A DNA stretch of 33,294 bases from Clostridia bacterium. Lineage in GTDB: Bacteria; Bacillota; Clostridia; Christensenellales; Aristaeellaceae. A model generated the notes under the pieces. It was not told the origin of the DNA and searched no databases. It saw only the letters and a list, made by a program, of their open reading frames with translations. The DNA lies in contig JAFWXL010000109.1 in assembly GCA_017545905.1 (NCBI GenBank), forward strand, positions 1-33,294. The letters are read 5' to 3'. The translations under genes and the position numbers were made by a program. Shown here in pieces: positions 18,267 to 25,785 of the stretch; position 1 is the first letter of the stretch; the number at the start of each line of letters is the position of its first letter.

Positions 18267-21200
18267 ATGGTGAGTCAGGTAAGAAGAATTTATGCTGAAA
18301 AGCGTCCGGGATATGACGTGGCTGCGCAGCAGCTGCGCGGCGAGCTTTGCGATGTGCTGGGCACGCAGGCGATTGAGCGCGTGCGCATTTTCCAGCGCTA
18401 TGACGTGGAGGGGCTTTCCGAGGCTGCGCTTGAGAGCGCGAAGGGTATCATCTTCTCCGAGCCGAACGTGGATGTTTTGTATGACGAGAACCTGCCGGAG
18501 ATGGACGCCCATCTGCTGGCTGTGGAATACCTGCCCGGTCAGTATGACCAGCGCGCGGACAGCGCCAGCCAGTGCCTGCAGCTGCTCAGCCCGAATGAAG
18601 AGCGCCCGAAGGTTGTCTGTGCGAAGGTGTACGCCATCGAGGGCGCTCAGGTGACCCGCGTGATGATGGATGCGGTTGCCGCCCATCTGATCAACCCGGT
18701 CGAGGCGCGCCGCGCCTCCATGGAAAAGCCGGAGACGCTGGCTATGCAGGCCGACGTTCCTGCGGACGTGGCTGTGCTGGAGGGCTTTATCGCCATGAGC
18801 GATAAGGAGCTTGCCGCGATGGTTCGCTCCATGGGCATGGCGATGAGCGCGGAAGACCTGTGCTTCTGCCGCGACTATTTCCGCGACAGCGAGAAGCGTG
18901 ATCCGTCTGTGACGGAGCTGCGCGCGATCGATACCTACTGGTCCGATCACTGCCGCCATACGACATTCCTGACCGCGATTGACGAGTTCGAGTTCGAAAG
19001 CGGCCTGTTTGCCGAGCCGATCAAGGCGGCGTACGAGCTGTATATCGATACGCGCAAGGACGTCTACGGCGAGCGCAAGAAGGACGTGTCCCTGATGGAC
19101 ATGGCGACGCTCGGCGCGAAGGCGCTGCGCAGAATCGGCAAACTGGATGATCTGGACGCCTCTGACGAGATCAACGCGTGCTCCATCGTCGTTACCGCAA
19201 ATGTGGACGGCAGGGAAGAGCCATGGCTGATCATGTTCAAGAATGAGACGCATAACCATCCCACCGAGATTGAGGGCTTCGGCGGCGCGGCCACCTGTCT
19301 GGGCGGTGCGATCCGCGATCCGCTCTCCGGCCGCAGCTATGTCTATCAGGCGATGCGCATCACCGGCGCGGGTGATCCGCGCGTGCCGTATTCCCGTACC
19401 CGTCAGGGCAAGCTGCCTCAGCGCCGCATCACCACCACCGCCGCGCAGGGCTATTCTTCTTACGGCAACCAGATTGGTCTGGCCGCCGGCAAGGTGCAGG
19501 AATATTATCATCCGGGCTTTGTTGCCAAGCGCATGGAGCTGGGCGCCGTTATTGCGGCGACTCCGCGTGATCATGTGCGCCGCGGCCAGCCGGCCCCGGG
19601 CGACGTGGTCATGCTGCTGGGCGGACGCACTGGCCGCGATGGCTGCGGCGGCGCGACGGGCTCTTCCAAGGCGCACAGCGTGGAGTCCCTGTCTACCTGC
19701 GGTGCGGAGGTACAGAAGGGTAATCCGCCGACCGAGCGCTGCATCCAGCGCCTGTTCCGCAACGGTGAGTTTGCGCAGATGGTCAAGCGCTGCAATGACT
19801 TCGGTGCGGGCGGCGTGTGCGTTGCCGTGGGCGAACTGGCCCCGGGGCTTGTCATCGAGCTGGACGCCGTGCCCAAGAAGTACGAGGGTCTGGACGGCAC
19901 CGAGCTGGCGATCTCCGAGTCCCAGGAGCGCATGGCCTGCGTGATCGAAAGCGATATGGTCGAGCGCTTCAAGCAGATGGCCTATGAGGAGAATCTCGAG
20001 GCGACGCAGGTGGCGACCGTCACCGAAGAGGCGCGTCTGGTGATGCACTGGCGCGGCAAGACCATCGTGGATCTCTCCCGCGAGTTCCTGGATACAAACG
20101 GCGTGACCCAGCACGCAAAGGCTGTAATCGCCGCGCCGGCAGAGGATCAGCCCTATCTGACCGCGCAGCCGGACTTTGCCCGCGGAAAAACCGTGCGCGA
20201 GGCGTGGCTGTCCATGCTCGGCGATCTCAATATTTGTTCTCAGAAGGGCATGGTCGAACGCTTCGATGCGACCATCGGCGCCAGCACGATCCTTGCGCCG
20301 TACGGCGGCGTGCATCGCGACAGCCCGAACGAGGCGATGGCTGCGCTGATCCCGACCGACGGCGAGACCACCACCGCGACCCTGATGTCTCACGGCTATG
20401 ATCCGTATCTGAGCGAGTGGAGCCCGTTCCACGGCGCTGTGTATGCGGTGACCGAGTCTCTTGCCAAGATCTGCGCGGCCGGCGGCGACGTGACCAGGGC
20501 GCGCCTGACCTTCCAGGAGTATTTTGAGAAGCTGGCCAGGGAGCCGCGCCGCTGGGGCAAGCCCGCCGCTGCGCTGCTGGGCGGCCTGAGCGCTCAGCTG
20601 GGCTTTGGCACCGCGTCCATCGGCGGCAAGGATTCCATGTCCGGTACGTTTGAGGATATTCACGTTCCGCCGACGCTTGTCTCCTTCGCGGTGAATGCAG
20701 TCGAAGCGAAGAATATCATCTCTACCGATTTTAAGGGCGGAGACCACCGAATCGCGCTGCTGCGCCTGCCGGTGGACGAGCATCTCGTGCCGGTTTATGA
20801 CAAGGCGCTCATGCGCTATGATCTGCTGCGTCAGGCGATTGAGCGCGGCGACGTGCTTGCGGCGCATACCGTGGGCCGCGGCGGCGTGGCTGCTGCTGTG
20901 ACGATGATGGCGCTGGGCAGCCGCATCGGCGTGAATCTGACGGGCGTAACGGAAGAGGAGCTCTTCCTGCCGGCATACGGCTCCATCGTCTGCGAGCTGG
21001 CTGACGGTGCGCCGGTTCCGGCTGGCCTTGAGGTTGTCGGCTTCACGTCCGAGCATCCCATGATCAATGTGCTGGGCACGATGGTTTCCCTTGCTCAGGC
21101 GGATAAGGCATGGAAGGAGCCGCTGGAGAGCGTATTCCCGACGGATGCGCCGGCAAGACATTCCGTTGCGCCGTACAAGCCGTTTGTGGCGCGCAATACG

Positions 21201-22022
21201 AACCGCCCGGCGATCCATGTGGCCAGGCCGCGCGTGTTCATTCCGTCTTTCCCGGGCACCAACTGCGAACTGGACAGCGCCAAGGCTTTCCGCCGTGCGG
21301 GCGCCGAGGTGGATACGTTCATCTTCCGCAACCTGACGGCAAAGGGCATTGAGGAATCCGTCGAAGCGATCGTGAAGGGCATTGAAAACGCGCAGATCGT
21401 CATGCTGCCGGGCGGCTTCTCCGCCGGCGATGAGCCGGACGGTTCCGGCAAGTTCATCGCCACCGCGTTGCGCAATCCGCGCATCATGGATGCGATCCAT
21501 ACGCTGCTGGATCAGCGTGACGGCCTGATGCTGGGCATCTGCAACGGCTTCCAGGCGCTTATCAAGCTGGGTCTGGTTCCCTACGGCGAGATCCGCACGC
21601 TCAGCGAAGCGGATCCGACGCTGACCTATAACACGATCGGCCGCCATGCCGCCACGCATGTGCGCACCGTGGTTTCCTCCGTCAAATCCCCGTGGATGGC
21701 GGGCGTACATGTCGGCGACGTGCATGAGGTTGCGATTTCCCACGGCGAGGGCCGCTTCGTCTGCCGCGAGGGCCAGCTGCGCCGCCTGATGGAAAACGGC
21801 CAGATCGTCACGCAGTACTGCGATGAATTCGGCATTCCGGCCGCCCGGATGCCGCTCAACCCGAACGGCTCCTACTGGGCGATCGAGGGTATCTGTTCGC
21901 CGGACGGTCGTGTGCTGGGCAAGATGGGCCACAGCGAACGCACCGGCAGGTTTGTTGCCAGCAATATTCCGGGCAATAAGGATCAGAGAATCTTTGAATC
22001 CGGCGTTCGTTACTTCCTGTAA
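18267..22022 (+). CDS. purL: Phosphoribosylformylglycinamidine synthase, single-chain
   Basis: Converts FGAR, glutamine and ATP to FGAM in purine synthesis. The 1251-residue protein joins the synthetase and glutaminase in one chain, as in the clostridial-type long PurL. Landmarks: TYWSDHCRHTTF near the start of the synthetase domain, FKNETHNHPTEIEGFGGAATCLGGAIRDPLSGR, a second PurM-like half with GGLSAQLGFGTASIGGKDSMSG, and the class I glutaminase from about 990 (FIPSFPGTNCELDSAKAF). The glutaminase triad is present: Cys1092 in GICNGFQ, His1222 and Glu1224 in KMGHSER. The ATG at 18267 follows GGAGGAGG; the GTG at 18228 would sit too close to the transcription start. Monocistronic, with its own promoter and terminator; other pur genes are not nearby. 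Confidence 0.96.
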   Translation: MVSQVRRIYAEKRPGYDVAAQQLRGELCDVLGTQAIERVRIFQRYDVEGLSEAALESAKGIIFSEPNVDVLYDENLPEMDAHLLAVEYLPGQYDQRADSASQCLQLLSPNEERPKVVCAKVYAIEGAQVTRVMMDAVAAHLINPVEARRASMEKPETLAMQADVPADVAVLEGFIAMSDKELAAMVRSMGMAMSAEDLCFCRDYFRDSEKRDPSVTELRAIDTYWSDHCRHTTFLTAIDEFEFESGLFAEPIKAAYELYIDTRKDVYGERKKDVSLMDMATLGAKALRRIGKLDDLDASDEINACSIVVTANVDGREEPWLIMFKNETHNHPTEIEGFGGAATCLGGAIRDPLSGRSYVYQAMRITGAGDPRVPYSRTRQGKLPQRRITTTAAQGYSSYGNQIGLAAGKVQEYYHPGFVAKRMELGAVIAATPRDHVRRGQPAPGDVVMLLGGRTGRDGCGGATGSSKAHSVESLSTCGAEVQKGNPPTERCIQRLFRNGEFAQMVKRCNDFGAGGVCVAVGELAPGLVIELDAVPKKYEGLDGTELAISESQERMACVIESDMVERFKQMAYEENLEATQVATVTEEARLVMHWRGKTIVDLSREFLDTNGVTQHAKAVIAAPAEDQPYLTAQPDFARGKTVREAWLSMLGDLNICSQKGMVERFDATIGASTILAPYGGVHRDSPNEAMAALIPTDGETTTATLMSHGYDPYLSEWSPFHGAVYAVTESLAKICAAGGDVTRARLTFQEYFEKLAREPRRWGKPAAALLGGLSAQLGFGTASIGGKDSMSGTFEDIHVPPTLVSFAVNAVEAKNIISTDFKGGDHRIALLRLPVDEHLVPVYDKALMRYDLLRQAIERGDVLAAHTVGRGGVAAAVTMMALGSRIGVNLTGVTEEELFLPAYGSIVCELADGAPVPAGLEVVGFTSEHPMINVLGTMVSLAQADKAWKEPLESVFPTDAPARHSVAPYKPFVARNTNRPAIHVARPRVFIPSFPGTNCELDSAKAFRRAGAEVDTFIFRNLTAKGIEESVEAIVKGIENAQIVMLPGGFSAGDEPDGSGKFIATALRNPRIMDAIHTLLDQRDGLMLGICNGFQALIKLGLVPYGEIRTLSEADPTLTYNTIGRHAATHVRTVVSSVKSPWMAGVHVGDVHEVAISHGEGRFVCREGQLRRLMENGQIVTQYCDEFGIPAARMPLNPNGSYWAIEGICSPDGRVLGKMGHSERTGRFVASNIPGNKDQRIFESGVRYFL

Positions 22023-22095
22023 CCGGCATGCCGCCGGTCCTGCTTCTGGCGTTGTTTCATAGACATTGCTGCGCTGAGGACGAGGCCGGATGGAT
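22020..22095 (+). repeat. 3'-flanking element shared with carB (copy 2)
   Basis: Counterpart of the element at 10067: TAACCGGCATGCCGCCGG directly at the stop codon, TAGACATTGCTG 41 nt in, and GACGAGGCCGGATGGA at the end. It lies between the purL stop and the purL terminator. The function is unknown; a decayed repeat is as likely as a regulatory site. Confidence 0.45.
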
Positions 22096-22115
22096 GCAGA
22101 CAGACGCATATGACA

Positions 22116-22152
22116 AACGCCTGACCGGGCTGTGCCCGGTCAGGCGTTTTCT
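22116..22152 (+). terminator. Terminator of purL
   Basis: A near-perfect stem AACGCCTGACCGGGC / GCCCGGTCAGGCGTT around a 3-nt minimal loop, followed by a short T-rich tail. Confidence 0.92.
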
Positions 22153-22154
22153 GT

Positions 22155-22183
22155 TTGACAGGGTTTGCAGATTGCGGTATAGT
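22155..22183 (+). promoter_or_regulatory. Promoter of the Lgt-like gene
   Basis: TTGACA (22155-22160) and TATAGT (22178-22183), 17-bp spacer, immediately after the purL terminator. Confidence 0.82.
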
Positions 22184-22243
22184 GTATGACGTATGATTTG
22201 GATGCGGACAGAGTATTGTCCGTCCATCGGCGGAGGAATGAAC

Positions 22244-23167
22244 ATGATTTTGTCGACATATGGTCTTTGTCTGCTTGGCGCATGTGCACTTGGCTTTGCG
22301 CTGATGGCGTGGCTCTACAGCCGCGAGGGCGTCAGCGCAAAGGCTGTGGGCGTGTTTGCGCCGCTTGCGCTTGCGCTTGGCTGGCTGGGCGCAAGGATGT
22401 ATGCGCTGCTGTTTTCTGTGGCAGGCGCATGTCCGGCAGGCCCGCTCTTTTCGGCGGAGCCGGTGCATTATGCTGCCGGCGGCGCCGTGCTGGGCGTGGC
22501 GCTTGCCTGCCTGCTGGCGTCGAGGGTGACAAAGCAGCCCCTTGGCGAGCTGGCGGATGCGCTGGCGCCCGCGGGCATGCTGACGATGGCGCTGGCGCGC
22601 TGCAGCGAGGTCTTTGCGGACTTTGGCGGCAGCGCCGCAATCGAAAACGGACCGACGTTTTTCCCGCTTGCCGTGCAGTACGGCGACGGGACATGGCACA
22701 TGAGCGTATTCTTTCTGGAGGCACTCTTCGCCTTTGCTGCGCTGGCATATGCACTGAATATGCGCACCAGCAAGCCGGGAGAGCGCTTTGTGCTTACGTT
22801 TGTCTTCTGGAGCATGACGCAGGTGCTGTGCGAATCCTTCCGAGAATATACGGTGAATTTGGGCTTCATTGGCGTGCAGCAGCTGCAGTACATTGTCATG
22901 GCGGTGGCGATTCTGGCGATCTATGCAAGGATCCTCGCGGCAAAGCCTTATTACAAAAAAGAGCTGCCGGAGCTCCTGTGCTGGGTGACGACGATCGAAT
23001 GCGCAGCGTTCGTTGTGATGCTGGAATACGCAATCGCTTACTGGGTGCTGCCGGCTGCGCTGGATTACCTGATCATGGCGATGGCGCTGTGCGGCATTTT
23101 CCTTTCCGTGCGCCTGATTGTTCGCCGAGCGCTTAGAAATGAGGATGTGCCATGGAAAGACAGATAA
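22244..23167 (+). CDS. Divergent Lgt-like (prolipoprotein diacylglyceryl transferase family) membrane protein
   Basis: A 307-residue protein with seven to nine membrane helices whose middle resembles Lgt, the enzyme that lipidates lipoprotein cysteines: LGWLGARMYALLF, then a GG-containing helix (YAAGGAVLGVALACLLASR), ELADALAPAGMLTMALARCSEVF, and FFLEALFAFAALAYALN. Residues needed in E. coli Lgt seem altered by eye alignment: the His103 of HGG is Ala, Asn146 of RxGN is Glu, Tyr235 and Arg239 are Trp and Gln, while the Arg143 and Glu243 positions are kept (ALARC, CESFRE). It may not be a working Lgt. The start at 22244 has GGAGG 7 nt upstream; earlier in-frame starts lie at or before the transcription start. 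It overlaps the next gene by 16 nt. Confidence 0.6.
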   Translation: MILSTYGLCLLGACALGFALMAWLYSREGVSAKAVGVFAPLALALGWLGARMYALLFSVAGACPAGPLFSAEPVHYAAGGAVLGVALACLLASRVTKQPLGELADALAPAGMLTMALARCSEVFADFGGSAAIENGPTFFPLAVQYGDGTWHMSVFFLEALFAFAALAYALNMRTSKPGERFVLTFVFWSMTQVLCESFREYTVNLGFIGVQQLQYIVMAVAILAIYARILAAKPYYKKELPELLCWVTTIECAAFVVMLEYAIAYWVLPAALDYLIMAMALCGIFLSVRLIVRRALRNEDVPWKDR

Positions 23168-24093
23168 AGCTGGCAACGCTGGGCGCGCTGATCGGCAACA
23201 GCATATTCGGCTTCAGCTTCATGTTTTCGCGCATGGCGCTTGGCATTACAACGCCGTTTGTGATGCTGATGTACCGATTTATTCTGGCAGCCGTGCTGCT
23301 GGGGATTATTGCCTGTTTTGCCGCGAAGAAGGGCGACAGGCGCGCTGCAGACGGAAGCATCCACTGGCTGCGTTTTCATCTTCGTGGCTCGTCGCTTGCG
23401 CCGCTGCTCGTGCTGGGGCTTGTGCAGCCGGTTGCGTATTTCCTGTGTGAGAGCTATGGCATCAGCATGACCAATGCGACATTCTCCGGCGTGATCATTG
23501 CGCTGGTGCCGATTGTGGCGCTGTGCGCAGGGGCGCTGGTGCTGCGCGAGATTCCCGGCAGGGCGCAGGTGGGCTGGTCGGTTTTCTCGATTGCGGGCGT
23601 GGTGCTTATGACCCTGCAGCAGAGCGCGGAGGGGGCGATCAGGCCGCTGGGTGTGGCGATGCTCTTTGGCGCGGTCATCTCTGGCGTGACATTCAATATT
23701 CTCAGCCGCAGGCTTTCGGGTGCATTTTCCGCGCTGGAGCGCACGACGGTGATGATGATCGTCGCCTCGGTGATCTTTACCGTGCTGGCGCTGATTGAGT
23801 GCCGGGGCGATCTGGCGCGCCTGCTGGCGCCGCTTGGCAGCGCCGCATTCCTCGGGGCGATGGTGTATCTGTCCGTCTTCTCGTCGATCATCGCCTTCCT
23901 GTTTATCAATTTTGCCAGCAATACGCTGCCTGTGGCCAAGACGACGGCATTTTGCAATCTAACGACGGCGATCTCCATGTTTGCGGGTGTTGTGTTCCTG
24001 CGCGAGCCGTTCGGCATGCTGTCGCTCGTCGCTTCGGTGATGATCATCGTGGGCGTGTGGAAGGTGCAGACGGCAGGTCAAGCAAAGCAATAA
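23152..24093 (+). CDS. EamA (drug/metabolite transporter superfamily) permease
   Basis: A 313-residue protein with ten predicted helices in two homologous EamA halves. Half one contains IGNSIFGFSFMFSRMALG and MLMYRFILAAVLLGIIA; half two contains GVAMLFGAVISGVTFNILSRRLSG, VYLSVFSSIIAFLFINFASN and PVAKTTAFCNLTTAISMFAGVVFLREPFG, the last being the typical EamA ending. Such proteins export amino acids or other metabolites, but the substrate is not predictable. The ATG overlaps the upstream gene by 16 nt; GAGGATG serves as ribosome binding site, so translation is coupled. Confidence 0.9.
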   Translation: MERQIKLATLGALIGNSIFGFSFMFSRMALGITTPFVMLMYRFILAAVLLGIIACFAAKKGDRRAADGSIHWLRFHLRGSSLAPLLVLGLVQPVAYFLCESYGISMTNATFSGVIIALVPIVALCAGALVLREIPGRAQVGWSVFSIAGVVLMTLQQSAEGAIRPLGVAMLFGAVISGVTFNILSRRLSGAFSALERTTVMMIVASVIFTVLALIECRGDLARLLAPLGSAAFLGAMVYLSVFSSIIAFLFINFASNTLPVAKTTAFCNLTTAISMFAGVVFLREPFGMLSLVASVMIIVGVWKVQTAGQAKQ

Positions 24094-24095
24094 GA

Positions 24096-24125
24096 AAAAG
24101 CGATGGATTGTCCATCGCTTTATTC
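24096..24125. terminator. Bidirectional terminator between convergent genes
   Basis: The stem AAGCGATGGA-TTG-TCCATCGCTT, with A residues before and T residues after, lies between the EamA gene and the end of the convergent DUF1836 gene; the stop codon of the latter is inside its right flank. Confidence 0.85.
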
Positions 24126-24659
24126 GTTGCTGTCGTTTTGCGGTTTCAGGTCTTCGCGGATTACTGTGAAGAGCTTGTCCAGATAGATCTTGTGTGCCAG
24201 GGCGATGATCATGTTGCGCAGCATCACCTTCTGGTCGGTTGCGCTTTCATCCAGCGCGCTCAGCTCGTCTTTGCGGTTGAATACGTAGTCCAGCACGCAG
24301 TCGAGCTCTGTGCGGAAGTAATCATAGGCGATCCGGCTGGGATAGGTCTTTCTCTGCACGGTGAGCATCAGGTGGACGTCGTCCATGGACAGAACCATTT
24401 TGCCCACGGCGATGAACATCAGCTGCGCGATCTGCTCGCGGCTGTACTGCTTGCGCACGGGTTTGGCGATCAGCCCCTTTTTGACGTAGTTGCTGATCAT
24501 TGAGCCGGTTACAGGCGTGTCCTGCACAGGGGAGAGGCAATCGGTGATGTATTTGGCCGTCTGCTCCAGATACAGTCCCACATCGGGGATTTCCTGATAG
24601 GCAGGCAGGCAGAACGCATCGATGGATGCGGTGATTCTCTCGCGGGTGTTCGGATTCAT
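24120..24659 (-). CDS. DUF1836 domain protein (probable DNA-binding regulator)
   Basis: A 179-residue protein matching DUF1836 (PF08876), found in Firmicutes and thought to contain a MerR-like winged helix. The signature is DTPVTGSMISNYVKKGLIAKP followed by RKQYSREQIAQLMFIAVGKMVLS, which is a helix-turn-helix followed by the wing and a second helix. The C-terminal third is helical (LSALDESATDQKVMLRNMI). The start at 24659 has GGAGGG 7 nt upstream; a longer in-frame extension upstream crosses the promoter and is not believable. It is divergent from the DegV-family gene, so it may regulate that gene or itself; targets are unknown. Confidence 0.82.
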   Translation of the reverse strand: MNPNTRERITASIDAFCLPAYQEIPDVGLYLEQTAKYITDCLSPVQDTPVTGSMISNYVKKGLIAKPVRKQYSREQIAQLMFIAVGKMVLSMDDVHLMLTVQRKTYPSRIAYDYFRTELDCVLDYVFNRKDELSALDESATDQKVMLRNMIIALAHKIYLDKLFTVIREDLKPQNDSNE

Positions 24660-24681
24660 GGATATCCCTCCATTCCCAGCT

Positions 24682-24710
24682 ATTATACATCTCATACCGG
24701 GAAAAGTCAA
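24682..24710 (-). promoter_or_regulatory. Promoter of the DUF1836 gene
   Basis: On the minus strand, TTGACT (24705-24710) and a perfect TATAAT (24682-24687), 17-bp spacer, 23 nt before the start codon. Confidence 0.85.
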
Positions 24711-24741
24711 TTAAACCTGATGACAAGTTTTTGAAAAACCC

Positions 24742-24771
24742 TTGACGCGGTACGTCGGTATTTGCTAAAAT
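24742..24771 (+). promoter_or_regulatory. Promoter of the DegV-family gene
   Basis: TTGACG (24742-24747) and TAAAAT (24766-24771) with an 18-bp spacer. It is divergent from, and about 30 bp away from, the DUF1836 promoter. Confidence 0.75.
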
Positions 24772-24817
24772 TGATATGATAAACCGTACATATCACAGGG
24801 ATTTGAGGGAACACATC

Positions 24818-25657
24818 ATGCAGTACAGAATTGCCGCCGATTCATCTTCCAATATCCGCACGTTTGAGGGCGTCGACTTTGCCGGCGTGCCGCTGAAGAT
24901 CATCACCAAGGAGAAGGAGTACATCGATACGCCGGATCTGAATCTGGAGCAGATGGTTGCAGAACTCAAGGCGTATAAGGGTACATCCGGCACGTCCTGC
25001 CCGAATGTATACGAGTGGCTGGAGGCCTTCGGCGATGCGGACTGCGTGTTTGCCATTGCCATCACGAGCAATCTGTCCGGCAGCTGCAATGCAGCACGTC
25101 AGGCTGCCGAGGACTATATGGCGGCCAATCCGGGCAGGAAGGTCTGCGTGCTTGACTCGCTGTCTGCCGGCCCGGAGCTGCGCCTGATCGCCGAGAAGAT
25201 CCGCGAGGGCGTGCATGCCGGCAAGGCTTTTGAGGAGATTGAGGCGGAAACCCGCGCCTATATGCAGCATACGCACCTGCTCTTCACCCTGCGCTCCCTG
25301 GAAAATCTTGCGCGCAACGGCCGCGTGAGCCCCGCTGTGGCGAAGATCGCCGGCGTGCTGGGCATCGTGGTGGTTGGCAAGGCGAGCGACGCGGGCACGC
25401 TGCAGCAGATGCACAAGTGCCGCGGTGAAAAGCGCGCCATCGATACGCTCTACAGCGAAATGAAGGCGCATGGCTATGCGGGCGGCAGGGTCCGCATCGG
25501 CCACAACCTGAATCTGCCGGGGGCAAAGCAGCTGGAGGATATTATCCGCGCGGAGTATCCCGGTGCGGATATCCAGATTGAGATGAGCGCCGGACTGTGC
25601 ATGTTTTATGCGGAGGCGGGCGGTCTGATGGTGGGCTACGAGGACGCAAAGCAGTAA
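24818..25657 (+). CDS. DegV family fatty-acid-binding protein
   Basis: A 279-residue DegV-type protein; members such as FakB bind a single fatty acid and present it to the FakA kinase. Features: the opening RIAADSSSNI strand, GTSGTSCPNVYEWLEAF (the T-S-x-P ligand-contact motif) near 50-66, AIAITSNLSGSCNAARQA (the SxLSGT-like phosphate-side loop), and RSLENLARNGRVSPAVAKIAGVLGI, all typical. The start at 24818 follows GAGGG by 8 nt and begins the first strand; the ORF's upstream ATG overlaps the transcription start. It stands alone, with no fakA seen here. A terminator follows. Confidence 0.92.
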   Translation: MQYRIAADSSSNIRTFEGVDFAGVPLKIITKEKEYIDTPDLNLEQMVAELKAYKGTSGTSCPNVYEWLEAFGDADCVFAIAITSNLSGSCNAARQAAEDYMAANPGRKVCVLDSLSAGPELRLIAEKIREGVHAGKAFEEIEAETRAYMQHTHLLFTLRSLENLARNGRVSPAVAKIAGVLGIVVVGKASDAGTLQQMHKCRGEKRAIDTLYSEMKAHGYAGGRVRIGHNLNLPGAKQLEDIIRAEYPGADIQIEMSAGLCMFYAEAGGLMVGYEDAKQ

Positions 25658-25671
25658 ACAGATATTGAGAC

Positions 25672-25714
25672 AAAAAGATTCTCCTTTCCTGATGGAAAAG
25701 AGAATCTTTTTTTC
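25672..25714 (+). terminator. Terminator after the DegV-family gene
   Basis: The long stem AAAAAGATTCTC / GAGAATCTTTTT with an inner TTTCC/GGAAA pair and a TGAT loop, ending in seven T residues. Its A-rich left arm could also serve the minus strand, where the beta-helix gene ends. Confidence 0.9.
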
Positions 25715-25785
25715 ATGAATGCGGAGCTGCGCAAAAAGCATGCAGCCGGCACTGGATTACTTCGGATTGTAAAGCATTCGCAGGC

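Noticed and set aside
18219-22109. An open frame of 1296 codons on the minus strand across purL
   Set aside because: It is a complete antisense shadow of purL, with no ribosome binding site or recognisable motif; long shadows are common at this codon bias.
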